A stretch of 64,000 bases of DNA from Chloroflexota bacterium (GCA_021783095.1 JAJXUG010000007.1:1-64000); one strand, 5' to 3'; counted from the stretch's first letter, positions 1 to 9,007 are shown. Notes: generated by a model not told the origin, from the sequence alone. A program made the numbers and translations.

Positions 1-45
1 CTGACGCGCCTCAACCAGCGAGGGATCAGCGAATCGGGACACTAG
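1..45 (+). CDS. possible 3' end of a gene truncated by the left edge
   Basis: The first 14 codons are open in frame 1 and end at a TAG at 43-45. They would encode a polar C-terminus ending in SESGH. Nothing else identifies the gene, so this may be chance. Confidence 0.2.
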   Translation: MTRLNQRGISESGH

Positions 46-116
46 GGGCCCGGGTACGCCCGTCGAAACCCGTTCCGAAGCGGGATGCTCCACGACGACG
101 TCAAACTTCTGCGAGA

Positions 117-134
117 TAGCTCGCATATGAGCCA
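117..134. promoter_or_regulatory. upstream operator-like inverted repeat of the abiE operon
   Basis: TAGCTC and GAGCCA flank a 6-bp centre, one mismatch from a perfect inverted repeat. It is a weaker copy of the palindrome at 170-187, and the centres lie about 53 bp apart (five helical turns). AbiEi antitoxins are known to repress their own operons by binding two inverted repeats; assigning these two sites to that role is inference. Confidence 0.5.
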
Positions 135-169
135 ATGTGAAGCCTATCAATAACATGCACCCTGCGAAG

Positions 170-187
170 TAGCTCATCTATGAGCTA
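170..187. promoter_or_regulatory. downstream operator-like palindrome overlapping the abiE promoter
   Basis: TAGCTCAT and ATGAGCTA are perfect 8-bp arms around CT. The right arm runs into the -10 candidate TATCAT (186-191), so bound repressor would occlude RNA polymerase. Confidence 0.55.
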
Positions 188-191
188 TCAT
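186..191 (+). promoter_or_regulatory. -10 hexamer of the abiE operon
   Basis: TATCAT ends 9 nt before the ATG at 201, giving an expected 5' leader of only about 3 nt. This matches the near-leaderless pattern seen at many genes in the window. Confidence 0.45.
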
Positions 192-200
192 GCAGGAGCA

Positions 201-938
201 ATGGCCCGCTACTCGACCCTCGGCCGCCTGTCCCGCCTCGCGGAGGACCAGTGGGGCCTCGTCACGCGCCAGCAGGCAGAGCACGCCGGCGTGTCGCGAG
301 CGACCCTTCAGCGCCTCTCCTCGGAGGGCGTCCTGGAACGCCTCGCGACCGGCGTGTACCACCTGCGGGGCGCGCCCCTGCCCGACCACCCGGAGCTGCG
401 GGCGGCGTGGCTGCGGCTCGCCCCTGCGGTCCCGGCATGGGAGCGGACGGCCGAGCAGGGCGTGGTCTCGCACCGCTCAGCGGCGGCGCTCTACGGCCTC
501 GGCGACCTGCCGGCCGACCGCCACGAGTTCACCCTGCCGTCACGACGGCAGTCGCGCAGCCCTGACGTCCGGCTGCACCAGCGGCGGCTCGGGTCGGCGG
601 AGTGGATCACTCTGCGCGGCCTCCCAGTCACGCGACCATCGCGGATCGCAGCCGACCTGCTCGACGACCGCGAGGACACGGAGGCCGTCGCACGTGTCGT
701 CGTCGTGGCGATCCGCGCGGTCTACGACTATCCGGGCACCTTCGCTGACGCGCTCGCGCCGTATGCGGCCCGGTACGGCCTCCGGCGCGGCGACGGCCTC
801 GCGCTGCTGCGCTGGCTGCTCGACCTCGTCGGCGACCCCGAGGCGCCGCGGTGGATGGAGGAGGCGCGCGACCACGCCGCGCGGGTCTCCGAGAGCGCGT
901 CGCCGGCCTCGGCTGCGGCGGCGCGGCGGTCGGCATGA
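201..938 (+). CDS. abiEi: AbiEi-family antitoxin (type IV toxin-antitoxin)
   Basis: This 245-residue protein is the antitoxin half of an AbiE pair. The N-terminus, about residues 10-60, has the AbiEi winged-helix pattern: a region around DQWGLVTRQQAEHAGVSRATL, then a basic segment leading to GVYHLRG. AbiEi proteins bind their own promoter through this domain and counteract the toxin through the C-terminal domain. I prefer the ATG at 201 because family members begin just before this helix and the alternative ATG at 180 lies inside the operator palindrome. The stop codon overlaps the toxin start by 4 nt (ATGA), so the two are translationally coupled. The Arg/Ala-rich last 25 residues are low complexity. 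Such pairs serve in phage abortive infection or in stabilising mobile islands. Confidence 0.8.
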   Translation: MARYSTLGRLSRLAEDQWGLVTRQQAEHAGVSRATLQRLSSEGVLERLATGVYHLRGAPLPDHPELRAAWLRLAPAVPAWERTAEQGVVSHRSAAALYGLGDLPADRHEFTLPSRRQSRSPDVRLHQRRLGSAEWITLRGLPVTRPSRIAADLLDDREDTEAVARVVVVAIRAVYDYPGTFADALAPYAARYGLRRGDGLALLRWLLDLVGDPEAPRWMEEARDHAARVSESASPASAAAARRSA

Positions 939-1831
939 CTGGCGGCCGCTCCTACGGGAGCCCGTCCGCCTTCCGCCGGGCCCTCACCGACAGGCTCCGG
1001 GCGCGGGTCGAGACGGGCCGCTGGACCCTCGCCCAGCTGCAGCGCCAGATGGCGTACGACCGACTCCTCGAGCGGCTCTACCTCGTCGACGAGGGCTGGA
1101 TCCTCAAGGGCGCGACCGCCCTGCTCGCGCGCGACATCGGGGTGCGCGCGACGATCGACGTCGACCTGTATCGCGCCTCGGCGCCCGACACGGCCCAGGC
1201 CGACCTGCGCGAGGCGGTCGGTCGGGACATCGGCGACTGGTTCCGCTTCGAGATCGGTCCGCCGCAGCCGATCGGCGACGCGGGGACCGGCGTGCGGCTC
1301 CCCGTGACGGCGCTCGTCGGTGCGAGTCCCTGGGCGTCCTTCCACGTCGACCTCGTCGGCGCCGCACTGCGGATGACGGGCCAGCCCGACGAAGTGCCCG
1401 CCCTCGCCCGGGTCGTCATGCCCGACATGGAGCAGCACGGGTATCGCGCGTACCCGCTCGTCGACCACATCGCCGACAAGGTGTGCGCGATCCTCGAGCG
1501 TCACGGCCCGATGGAGCTCCCGTCAACGCGCTACAAGGACCTCGTCGACCTGGTCGCGATCGTCGTCTCGGCGTCCGTCGAGGCCACAGCGCAGGCGGCT
1601 GCGCTCCGCTCGGAGTCCGCCCGCCGCGGCCTTCGGCTGCCGGACCGATTCGCCGTACCGGATCGCGCGTTCTGGGGACCGGGATACGACGCAGAGGCGG
1701 CGCGCTCGCTCCTGCGCGTCGCCCGCACGCTCGACGAGGCCCTGGCCATCGTTCGGCCCTTCCTCGACCCGCTGCTCGATGCCACGGCGAGCGGGACATG
1801 GCGCCCACGAGATGCCCGCTGGACGAGGTGA
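935..1831 (+). CDS. abiEii: AbiEii-family nucleotidyltransferase toxin
   Basis: This 298-residue protein matches the AbiEii / DUF1814 family of nucleotidyltransferase-fold toxins. The family's first motif is visible as KGATALLAR (K58-R66), followed by the acidic pair D75 and D77. Later motifs are D181-K182 (DKVCAIL) and the R-x-K-D-x-x-D cluster around R199, K201, D202 and D205. Described AbiEii relatives transfer nucleotides, and some modify tRNA acceptor ends; the substrate here is unknown. All expected catalytic residues are present, so the toxin looks intact. The ATG at 935 overlaps the antitoxin stop. No further gene follows in the operon. Confidence 0.82.
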   Translation: MTGGRSYGSPSAFRRALTDRLRARVETGRWTLAQLQRQMAYDRLLERLYLVDEGWILKGATALLARDIGVRATIDVDLYRASAPDTAQADLREAVGRDIGDWFRFEIGPPQPIGDAGTGVRLPVTALVGASPWASFHVDLVGAALRMTGQPDEVPALARVVMPDMEQHGYRAYPLVDHIADKVCAILERHGPMELPSTRYKDLVDLVAIVVSASVEATAQAAALRSESARRGLRLPDRFAVPDRAFWGPGYDAEAARSLLRVARTLDEALAIVRPFLDPLLDATASGTWRPRDARWTR

Positions 1832-2269
1832 CGGCGGCGTGCCGCGCAGACGTACATTGGCCCTCGAAGACGCGCCGGTCCGCGTTGCTCTACACGTCGG
1901 CGACGCCCTGCAGAACCTGAACTCCGCGCTCGACTGGAGGCCCTAACCAGCGAGCGGCAGGCGATCCTGAGCGCTCGTCGAGATGTGTGCGCCGGGGCGC
2001 GTCAAGGCTACGGGGTGCCATTCGTGGAGTGCGCCGGACCCGTCGGCAGCCAATCAACGCAGCGTCGGGGATCCCGCCGCAGGCCGCGGCGCCGGCATCC
2101 GTCCAACTGCTACCGGGCTTGCTACCGGGCGACGGCCGCGCCGCCGACACCTCGGCCCCGACGCGATCCGTACACGCGACCCGTACACACCTGGCGTTGA
2201 CCCCGGGCGCATCGGCCCGTATGGTCGTCCCGTGGGCCCCGAGGGGCCGGACATGCGCCAAGAGGAGAC
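1832..2269. other. region without an intact gene between abiEii and tRNA-Tyr
   Basis: No frame here looks like a complete gene. A short coding-like stretch near 1915-1980 on the + strand reads as an amphipathic helix (LRARLEALTSERQAILSARR) and may be a gene remnant. Two imperfect GCTACCGGGC copies occur near 2110-2130. No integrase or recognisable att site was found. Confidence 0.4.
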
Positions 2270-2354
2270 TGGTGGGCCGGGGCAGAATCGAACTGCCACA
2301 GCCGAAGGCGAGGGTTTTACAGACCCTTGGGCTCACCACCTGCCCGACCGACCC
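2270..2354 (-). tRNA. tRNA-Tyr (anticodon GTA)
   Basis: On the minus strand a full class II cloverleaf can be folded. The acceptor stem is GGGTCGG/CCGGCCC with one G-T pair, the D stem GGGC/GCCC, the anticodon stem AGGGT/ACCCT around loop CTGTAAA, and the T stem GGCAG/CTGCC with loop TTCGATT. The 13-nt variable arm contains GCC-TTC-GGC. Discriminator A is followed by an encoded CCA. GTA plus a long variable arm identifies bacterial tRNA-Tyr. Confidence 0.93.
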
Positions 2355-3253
2355 ACAGAGGTTCGTGCGTGAAACCGTGTTCGAGGCGCGGGCACGAAGG
2401 CCCTCATCTACCCAGCGCAGACCCCAGCCGGGGATCAACACCGGGATCAACTCCGCGCCAGCCCAGATGGTGTCGAGGGCTGTCCGCGCAGCTGGTCGAG
2501 CGGTTCACGGCCGGGATGGTAGCAGAGGACGGCCGGCTGGCTCGACCATGCGCGCCCGCGTGAGGATCCCTCGTCAGATGGTGGAGCCGGGGAGCAAACG
2601 CGAGGGTCCCTCTGGGGCGGGGCCAGTGACCGCTGCCCAGCCCGCTGTGACGGCCGACGGCGCGGTTCGTGGCACCAGGGGGCTCCGGAATCCGCACCGG
2701 GGCTGCATTCATGGCATGTCGTGCAACGAACCGTCGGCATGCACCACTCAGGTTGGCGCCAGGACCTCGAAGCCCGCGCGGTCTGCGAGGCGGCTGAACG
2801 TTCGGGCGTTGGCGGGCGCGCACGCGTGGCCGGTCTTGTCCTGCGCTGGTTGCGGTCGATCGAGCGGCAGGCGGCATTCCCGTCGGCGATGTCCTCGCCG
2901 GCACGCCTCAAGGCGGCCCCGGCGTCCTTCATCGCCGCCTGAGGGTCGACCGACGGGTCCGCGGGCAGCCAGGAGCTCGGGACGTGGCGCGACTGGCCGA
3001 GCGCCGGGCCCGGCCGCTGGTGAACAAGAGCATGGCGACACCTCATCGAGTGGGCCGCCGAGGGGCCGGCGACGTTCGGTTTGTGGCTGAGCATCCGCCG
3101 CGGCGCATTGCTGCCGCTGCGGCTCGGACAGGGGCGGGCCATCACGCTGGTTGCGAGGCGTTTGCGACGGCACGCCGCACGTCCTCGTTCGCAGGGGCTG
3201 GCGCGAAGGCCTGCGGCGCCGGCGGCGGAGCGGCGATCCGCCCGACGCATCCG
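2355..3253. other. about 0.9 kb without a recognisable intact gene
   Basis: Open frames exist on both strands, but their products are Arg/Pro/Ala-rich in the way chance GC-rich frames are. One minus-strand stretch near 2751-2850 ends in a plausible C-terminus (SRLADRAGFEVLAPT then stop) and could be a decayed gene end. The position next to a tRNA and a toxin-antitoxin pair suggests a degraded island edge. Confidence 0.4.
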
Positions 3254-5428
3254 CTAGAGGCGCACCATGATCGAGAGGTCGCCCCTTCGGCGCAGCACCT
3301 CGGCGCCCGTGGTCCCGCGCCAGGACTGGAAGAGCAGGTCCACCTCGGCATCGCCCACGCGCAGCCCGGCGATGACGAGCTTGCGCAGCGGGTGGGGCAG
3401 TGTGGGCCGGATGATCCGCAGCTCGCGCCGCGGCGCGTCGGCCTCGAGCCCGAGCAGGGACCGGAAGAGCATGAACGGCGTCGCGGCCGCCCAGGCCTGC
3501 GGCGCGCAGGCGACGGGGTACGTCACAGGCACTCCGGTCTCGGCCCGCGGGAACCCGCAGAACAGCTCCGGGAACCGGAAAAGCGGGAGGTGTCGGGCCG
3601 CGTCGAGCAGCCCCGTCGCCAACTCCGCGGCCTCGGCGGCGAATCCGTAGCGCTTGAGCCCCGCCACCGCGATCGCCGTGTCGTGCGGCCACACCGTGCC
3701 CAGGTGGTAGCCCAGCGGGTTGTACCCGGGCTGCCCCTGCGCGAGCGTCCGGAGGCCCCAGCCCGACGACATCCGCGGCCCCGCCAGGTCCCGGGCGACG
3801 GCAGCTGCGCGGCCGACGTCGAGCGTGCCCGTCCACAGCCCGTGCCCGACGTTGCTCGCCAGTGCGTCGGCCGGGCGGTCGTCGCCGTCGAGCGCCATCG
3901 CGTAGCGCTGGAGGTCCGGCAGCCAGAAGGCATCCTCGAGTCGGGCCGCGAGGTCGTTCGCCGCGGTCTCGAGTTCGGCGGCCAGGTCGTGCTGGCCGCG
4001 CCGCGTCGCGTGGAGCGCCATCAGCCGGAACGCGGCGATCGTGTAGCACTGGACCTCGATCAGCGCGATGGGCGGCTCCGCGACCCCACCCTTGCGGTCG
4101 CGGACCGAATCGTACGAGTCCTTCCAGCCCTGGTTCCTGAGCCCGCGCGCGGAGCGGGACTCGTAGCGGACGAACCCGCGCGTCATCGCCGGCCCGCGCA
4201 GCCACTCGAGGGCGGCGAGGACGTTGGGCCACAGGCGGTCGACGAGCGCGTCGTCGCCCGTCCAGGCGTGGGTCTCCGCGAGGAGCATCAGGAACAGCGG
4301 CGTGGCGTCTGCGGTGCCGTAGTACGGCGTGAACGGCAGCGCCCCGATCCGGGCGATCTCGCCCGTGCGCAGCTCGTGGAGGATCTTGCCGGGCTCGGCG
4401 TCCCGCCAGTCGTCGCGGACCGTGGCCTGGCGCTTGGCCAGCACCTCGAGCGTCGACCGCGCCATGTCCGGCAGGACGGGCAGCATGAACATCGAGGTGA
4501 TGAGCGCGTCGCGCCCGAACAGGGTGGCGAACCACGGGACACCGGCGGCGGTGAACGACTCGTCGGGGTTCGGCCCGCCGGTCTCGAGGAGGCGGATGTC
4601 GGCCAGCCCGCGGGCGAAGATCAGGTTGACCAGCTCGTCGTCGGACTCGAACCGGGTGGGGATCGACGCCTCCACGCCCTCGGGGCTGCGACGCGCCTCG
4701 AGGCGCTCGAGCGGCAGCGGCGTCTCGGCAGCGCCGGGCACCTCCGCCCAGCTCGACGTCACCTGCCATCCGAGGTTCACTGCCTCGCCGGGCTCGATCA
4801 CCACCCGCCAGCTGGCTCGCACCGAAGCGTCGCTGCCGCCCGGCGCCTGGTCGATGGCGTCCGGGGGCGGGTCGAGGTGCACGCCCGTGCGCAGTGCCAG
4901 GCCGTCGCGGCCAACGTAGGTGAACACCGGGCCGGACTCGGTGACCTCGATCGGCAACAGCTCGCCGTGGTCGCTCTGGGCATAGCCACGGATCTCGAAG
5001 ATGTCCGCGCCGTCCACGTCAAGCAGGAGGTCCACCGTGAGCTCCTGGTGGGCGAGCGTGTAGTTCGCGATCGACAGCCGTTCGTGCAGGCCGTCGTGCG
5101 CCAGGGAGCGGTCGCGCCGGATGCCGAGCGACTGGGTGGCGAGCGTCGGCGAGTTCGCCCGCTGCGTGGGGTCGTCGCGCAGCTCGGGGTTCGTCATCTG
5201 GACGACCCCGCGCTCCTGCCCGCCGAGATCCGGCTCGAGCAGCGTCGGCCGGCGTCCGTCCACGAGCACCGACAGCGTCGACAGGACGCGGGTGTCCCCC
5301 AGGTACAGTCCGAGGCCCCGGGAGTCCGGGCGGACGTCGCCGAAGGGGTCGGCCACCAGGGTCAGCGCGCCCAGCCGCAGGACCGCCGTGGCCCCGAGGT
5401 CGGTGGCCTTGATGACGTGCCGGGGCAT
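3254..5428 (-). CDS. amylo-alpha-1,6-glucosidase / glycogen debranching-type enzyme
   Basis: This 724-residue protein has the layout of bacterial debranching-type glucosidases: an N-terminal beta-sandwich (about 5-250, with GLGLYLGDTRVL) and an (alpha/alpha)6 barrel (about 270-700). The best-conserved barrel segment is PWFATLFGRDALIT at about 298-311; GWKDS, GYNPLGYHLGTVWPHDTA and ELFCGFPR follow. The family hydrolyses alpha-1,6 branches of limit glycogen or acts on related alpha-glucosides in the cytosol; no signal peptide is visible. I place the start at the ATG at 5428, just before MPRHVIKATDLG and behind a GGGAG site; the frame stays open further upstream. With pgi and gap-pgk-eno elsewhere in the window it fits storage-polysaccharide use. 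Substrate specificity cannot be read from sequence. Confidence 0.85.
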   Translation of the reverse strand: MPRHVIKATDLGATAVLRLGALTLVADPFGDVRPDSRGLGLYLGDTRVLSTLSVLVDGRRPTLLEPDLGGQERGVVQMTNPELRDDPTQRANSPTLATQSLGIRRDRSLAHDGLHERLSIANYTLAHQELTVDLLLDVDGADIFEIRGYAQSDHGELLPIEVTESGPVFTYVGRDGLALRTGVHLDPPPDAIDQAPGGSDASVRASWRVVIEPGEAVNLGWQVTSSWAEVPGAAETPLPLERLEARRSPEGVEASIPTRFESDDELVNLIFARGLADIRLLETGGPNPDESFTAAGVPWFATLFGRDALITSMFMLPVLPDMARSTLEVLAKRQATVRDDWRDAEPGKILHELRTGEIARIGALPFTPYYGTADATPLFLMLLAETHAWTGDDALVDRLWPNVLAALEWLRGPAMTRGFVRYESRSARGLRNQGWKDSYDSVRDRKGGVAEPPIALIEVQCYTIAAFRLMALHATRRGQHDLAAELETAANDLAARLEDAFWLPDLQRYAMALDGDDRPADALASNVGHGLWTGTLDVGRAAAVARDLAGPRMSSGWGLRTLAQGQPGYNPLGYHLGTVWPHDTAIAVAGLKRYGFAAEAAELATGLLDAARHLPLFRFPELFCGFPRAETGVPVTYPVACAPQAWAAATPFMLFRSLLGLEADAPRRELRIIRPTLPHPLRKLVIAGLRVGDAEVDLLFQSWRGTTGAEVLRRRGDLSIMVRL

Positions 5429-5589
5429 GGGCGGGAGCTCCCGCCGCGCAGGCGTGAGCTCAGCCACGATCAAGCGAGCTGCTGCCCGCACGCCAGGACA
5501 GCGGGAGGTGATGTGACCGCATCGCGCGAAGCGTACGCCCGGATCGTTGCAGGCGCGCCGGACGAGGCGGGCGCGGGGGGTTGCGGGGG

Positions 5590-5874
5590 CGCGACATCCC
5601 GGCGACCACCGGGTCGCGCACCGGCCCCGCGTTCTCGCCCTCGAACGGTGTCGACGGCGGGAGCACGCCCAGCGCGGCGCCCGCGGCCAGCGCGAGCACG
5701 CCCGCGCCGAGGGGGTTCTCCGCGATCATCCGGCGGGCCTGCCAAGCGCCCGTGTTGGCCAATTCGCCGGCCTGCTGGGGCCACCTTCGCGCGCCACTCG
5801 AGGGTCGTCTCATTGAGCTGGTGGACCTGCTCGATCCCCTCCATGAAGCGGGGGAAGTCCTCGAACGGCGGCGG
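5590..5874 (-). pseudogene. remnant joining SRPBCC-type and DUF3618/YtxH-like fragments
   Basis: Minus-strand reading gives a classic SRPBCC (cyclase/dehydrase) segment, PPPFEDFPRFMEGIEQV..LEWRAKV, at about 5874-5780. It breaks off, and another frame continues with WQARRMIAENPLGAGVLALAAGAALG and a STPFEGEN..RDPVV tail typical of small DUF3618/YtxH-like membrane proteins. Neither part has a complete N- or C-terminus. This looks like an internal deletion that fused two adjacent decayed genes. Family names rest on motif resemblance only. Confidence 0.5.
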
Positions 5875-6073
5875 TTGACCAACAGCCTCCCGTCGGCCGG
5901 GCCAACTTGGGACGCCAATGCATGGCATGGGCAGTTGCAGGAGGCTGACAACCGCAGCCCCGCCCGGCCACCTCCTGAGGCGCCATGGGGAGTGGCCACT
6001 CTCTTGAACAGGAGCGGCGTTCGCCGCTGTCCCGTGCGATCGCCTCCGGGGCGGGTTGCCGGAGCCGGGAACC

Positions 6074-6835
6074 CTAGCCGACGAGGCCGGCTGCCGCGGG
6101 GCGCGCGGTGGCAGGTGACTTGGGCGCGGCCTCCTCGCCGCTCGGCTCGTCGACGTTCAGCAGGTAGCCGATGCCCTGGAAGGTGCGGATCCGACCCGAC
6201 TCGCCCGGTCGCACGCCCAGCTTGCGGCGGACACGGGAGATCCACACCCGCAGGTACTGGATGTCGTCGCGGTACTCAGGGCCCCAGACCTTGGTCAGCA
6301 GCTCGGTGTGGAGCACCACCTTGCCCGCGTTGAGCGCGAGGTGCTGGAGGAGCAGCCACTCGGTCCGCGAGAACTGCACCAGCTCGCCACCGCGCAGGAC
6401 CATCCGCCGCTCGAGGTCGATCTCCACGTCGTCGAAGCGCAGCACGCCGGTCACGGGCGCGCCGCCCCCGCTTCGCCGAAGGACGGCGCGCACCCTGGCG
6501 GCCAGCTCGTCGGGGTGGAACGGCTTGGCGATGTAGTCGTCGGCCCCGAGGTCGAGCCCCTTCGTCTTGTCCGCGGTGGACCCCTTCGCCGTCACCAGGA
6601 TCACCGGCACGGAGCGGGACTCGCGCAGCTGGCGCATGACCTCGATGCCGTCCATGTCCGGCATGACGATGTCGAGCAGGACGACGTCTGGCCGGTACTC
6701 CTCGGCCAGCCTGATGGCCTCAGAGCCTGTCGACGCTGCGACGACCCGGAACCCCTCCTCGGACAGCGCGATCGACACGAGCTTCGTGATGCGCGGCTCG
6801 TCGTCCGCGACAAGGATGAGCGGTTGCGCTCCCAC
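6074..6835 (-). CDS. OmpR/PhoB-family response regulator (orphan)
   Basis: This 253-residue two-domain regulator has a receiver domain (about 5-120) with acidic pocket D11-D12, phosphoacceptor D55, T82 and K104, and a C-terminal winged helix (about 135-230) containing FSRTEWLLLQHL and the KLGVRPGESGRIRTFQGIGYLL signature. The sequence most resembles KdpE/MtrA-type members, but that does not fix the target genes. The last 25 residues are an Ala/Pro tail. No histidine kinase gene is adjacent, though a possible GAF-like scrap lies upstream at 7036-7215, so a partner kinase may have been lost. It should be a cytosolic DNA-binding protein activated by phosphorylation at D55. Confidence 0.9.
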   Translation of the reverse strand: MGAQPLILVADDEPRITKLVSIALSEEGFRVVAASTGSEAIRLAEEYRPDVVLLDIVMPDMDGIEVMRQLRESRSVPVILVTAKGSTADKTKGLDLGADDYIAKPFHPDELAARVRAVLRRSGGGAPVTGVLRFDDVEIDLERRMVLRGGELVQFSRTEWLLLQHLALNAGKVVLHTELLTKVWGPEYRDDIQYLRVWISRVRRKLGVRPGESGRIRTFQGIGYLLNVDEPSGEEAAPKSPATARPAAAGLVG

Positions 6836-7035
6836 GGGGCCCCTCCTCGCTGTATGGCCGTACTCAAGGCGCGGTCACCGAGTGCACAGCATGCTCCAGC
6901 CAGTCGATGGGACCTCTTTCCGGAGCGGACTGCGCTCTTGCATAGGCATTACGGCTCGACGCCCGCCCGCACGCGGATTGCGAGGACCCGAGGGGGATGA
7001 TGACCCGTTTGGGCGGTTCTCGCAGGCGGGGCCGT

Positions 7036-7215
7036 TCAGGCCTGCGAGATGGTGCAACGAACGAGGCGCCACGACAGCAGGCTCAGGACGCCGCTGGTGG
7101 CCCCCTGAACGGTCACGGGGGTGAGCAGCAGCCACGCCGGCGCGACCCGCGTGAGGGCGGCGATGACGTCGGGGCTCCGGTCAAGCCCGGCGATGACCTC
7201 GTCATCGAGGCGCAA
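7036..7215 (-). pseudogene. possible GAF-domain remnant
   Basis: A minus-strand stretch reads AALTRVAPAWLLLTPVTVQG, resembling the segment of GAF domains found in sensor kinases (typically ..SLLVVPLVARG..). It has no plausible N-terminus and ends soon after. It sits upstream of the orphan response regulator. Short, weak resemblance only. Confidence 0.2.
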
Positions 7216-7240
7216 CGTTGCCGCCCCCCTCATGCGGTTC

Positions 7241-8446
7241 TCAGCCCACCTCGCCAGGCGGATCCAGGTCCGCAGGGCCCTCGTGCACCTGCCCAGCCGC
7301 CGATGGGCCATGAACCGAGTTGGCCAGGCCGGCGCGAGCGAGCGTCCGGGACGCCGCCACGCGCAACTGGGGGTGGCCGGTGCGGGGGTCGCCGGCGCCC
7401 TCCCCCGTGACCAGCCGGAGCATCAGCGACTCGTACGCGCCGACCATCCGGTCGGCGCTGAAGCGGTCGATGGCGGACTCGCGGATCGCCTCGCGGTCCA
7501 GCTCGGCAACACGGTCCACCAGGCTCGCGAGGTGCCGCGCGTCATCGCCGAAGAACCCGTCGACACCCTCCCGGAGGATCTCGGGCAGGCCCCCCACCCG
7601 GCGTGCGAGGACCGGCGTGCCGCAGGCCAGCGACTCGATGGCGACGAGGCCGAACGGCTCCGGCCAGGCGCTGGGCATGATCATCGCGTAGCTCGAGGCG
7701 ACGACCTGGTCGCGCTCCGCGCCGGTCAATTCGCCCAGGAACTCCACGCTGTCGCCGGCGGCTGCAAGGGCCGGCTCGAACACGTCGTGGTAGTACGCGG
7801 CCTCGCTCTCACGGGTGCCCACCTTGGCGATGATCCGAAGGGGCCGGCCGGACAGCTGGGCGACCTCGATCGCGTCGAGGATCCCCTTCTCGGGGGCCAC
7901 GCGGCCCGCGAACACCAGCGAGTCGTTGCGCCGGCGCTCGAACGGCGCGCCGTACAGGGTCAGCCCGTTGTGGATGATCGCGGCCCAGTCGGCCTCGGGG
8001 CGGGTCGCCGCCTGGTGGGCGCTGATCGCGACGAGGTGGGCCGCCGAGCCGCGCATGGCGAGGCCGATCGCCTTGTGGTCGATCCGCCCGTGGAACGTGG
8101 CGATCACGGGCACCGGGCAGGCGGGGGCGATGAGGAGCGTGAGCAGGTCGAGGTGCCCGTGGATGATGTCGAACTCGCCGCGCAACGAGCGCTCGATCGC
8201 CATCGTGCCCGTGGCGACCTTCCAGGGCTCGCTGTCGGCCTTGCCGCTCGGGCGGAGCGCCTCGGGCACCGTGACCACGCGAGCGCCGCCAACCGTCGAG
8301 TCGCCGGAGCAGAACGTGGTGACGTGGTGGCCGCGCCGGAGCAGCCCCTCGGCAAGCTCCGCGATGATCCGCTCGGTGCCGCCGTAGCCGGGCGGCGGGA
8401 CGGGTTCCGACGGGGGCGCGAGGAGGGCGATCCGCAAAGCGGTCAC
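7241..8446 (-). CDS. GT4-family glycosyltransferase
   Basis: From the GTG at 8446 this is a 401-residue GT-B glycosyltransferase. The N-terminal domain begins LRIALLAPPSEPVPPPGYGGTERI, the glycine-rich loop typical of family 4. The C-terminal domain has LVFAGRVAPEKG and the nucleotide-sugar E-x7-E motif within PEPFGLVAIE, followed by GTPVLARRVGGLPEIL. The enzyme would transfer a sugar from an NDP-sugar to a glycan or lipid acceptor, usually at the inner face of the membrane. The acceptor cannot be deduced because no other cell-wall genes adjoin it. The reading frame stays open to 8722, but the extra residues are low complexity and outside the fold, so I use the GTG. The C-terminal 50 residues after RLVTGEG are also non-conserved-looking. 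Confidence 0.85.
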   Translation of the reverse strand: MTALRIALLAPPSEPVPPPGYGGTERIIAELAEGLLRRGHHVTTFCSGDSTVGGARVVTVPEALRPSGKADSEPWKVATGTMAIERSLRGEFDIIHGHLDLLTLLIAPACPVPVIATFHGRIDHKAIGLAMRGSAAHLVAISAHQAATRPEADWAAIIHNGLTLYGAPFERRRNDSLVFAGRVAPEKGILDAIEVAQLSGRPLRIIAKVGTRESEAAYYHDVFEPALAAAGDSVEFLGELTGAERDQVVASSYAMIMPSAWPEPFGLVAIESLACGTPVLARRVGGLPEILREGVDGFFGDDARHLASLVDRVAELDREAIRESAIDRFSADRMVGAYESLMLRLVTGEGAGDPRTGHPQLRVAASRTLARAGLANSVHGPSAAGQVHEGPADLDPPGEVG

Positions 8447-9007
8447 GAGCGCGGCCCCGGAACGGGCGCGGGCCGGGGCAGCCTGGGGTGCGCCGAAGTC
8501 GTCGGGTGCGTGGACGTGGTCATGGCGAGCCTCCCGTGCGGCGCCCTCGCGCGCCGCAGCCGCCGGCGAGCCGCGCTCGCTGCGGTTCATGTCCAGCCTA
8601 CTCGCTGGCCCGGCCCCGAGCGCCCCCACCGCCCCTCCCGAACAGTGCAGATGATGCCGGTCCCCTGCGGATTCCCGCCGTGGCAGCGCGGCGTCGGCAG
8701 TGCTCGGGGTCGGCTCGGGCATCGCCTGCTCGTGTACGTCACGTTCATCGCGCTCGCCGCGGGTCTCGTCCTGCCGGTGGTGCAGGGCACGATTGCCCAG
8801 GCGGACCAGCTCGGCGCCGCTGTTCCCACCGCTTCAGAACGCGCGCCAGTGGGCGTCGTCGCTCACGCCGCGCGCCGTGGGCTCGGCGATCGTCGGCCTC
8901 GTCGACGCGGCCCAGAACGCGCTGTCGGGCAACCACGGCGTGCCGGCGGCCGACATCCGATCCCGCGTGCCGGGCGCGCCAGCACGCCGCGATGGACTGG
9001 GGTGGGG
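8447..9007. other. region without a convincing gene
   Basis: One hydrophobic stretch on the + strand (about 8727-8810, VYVTFIALAAGLVLPVVQG) could be a membrane segment or signal peptide. It continues sensibly only after a frame change (AVGSAIVGLVDAAQNAL at about 8875-8925), so a frameshifted relic is possible. I do not call a gene. Confidence 0.3.

Noticed and set aside
1832-3253. Integrase gene beside tRNA-Tyr
   Set aside because: Searched both strands for tyrosine- or serine-recombinase motifs and found none; only short coding-like scraps remain.
2748-5878. Very long open frames antisense or out of frame to the debranching enzyme
   Set aside because: Products are Arg/Pro/His-rich without domains; such shadows are expected at this GC content, and the true gene on the minus strand has clear family motifs.
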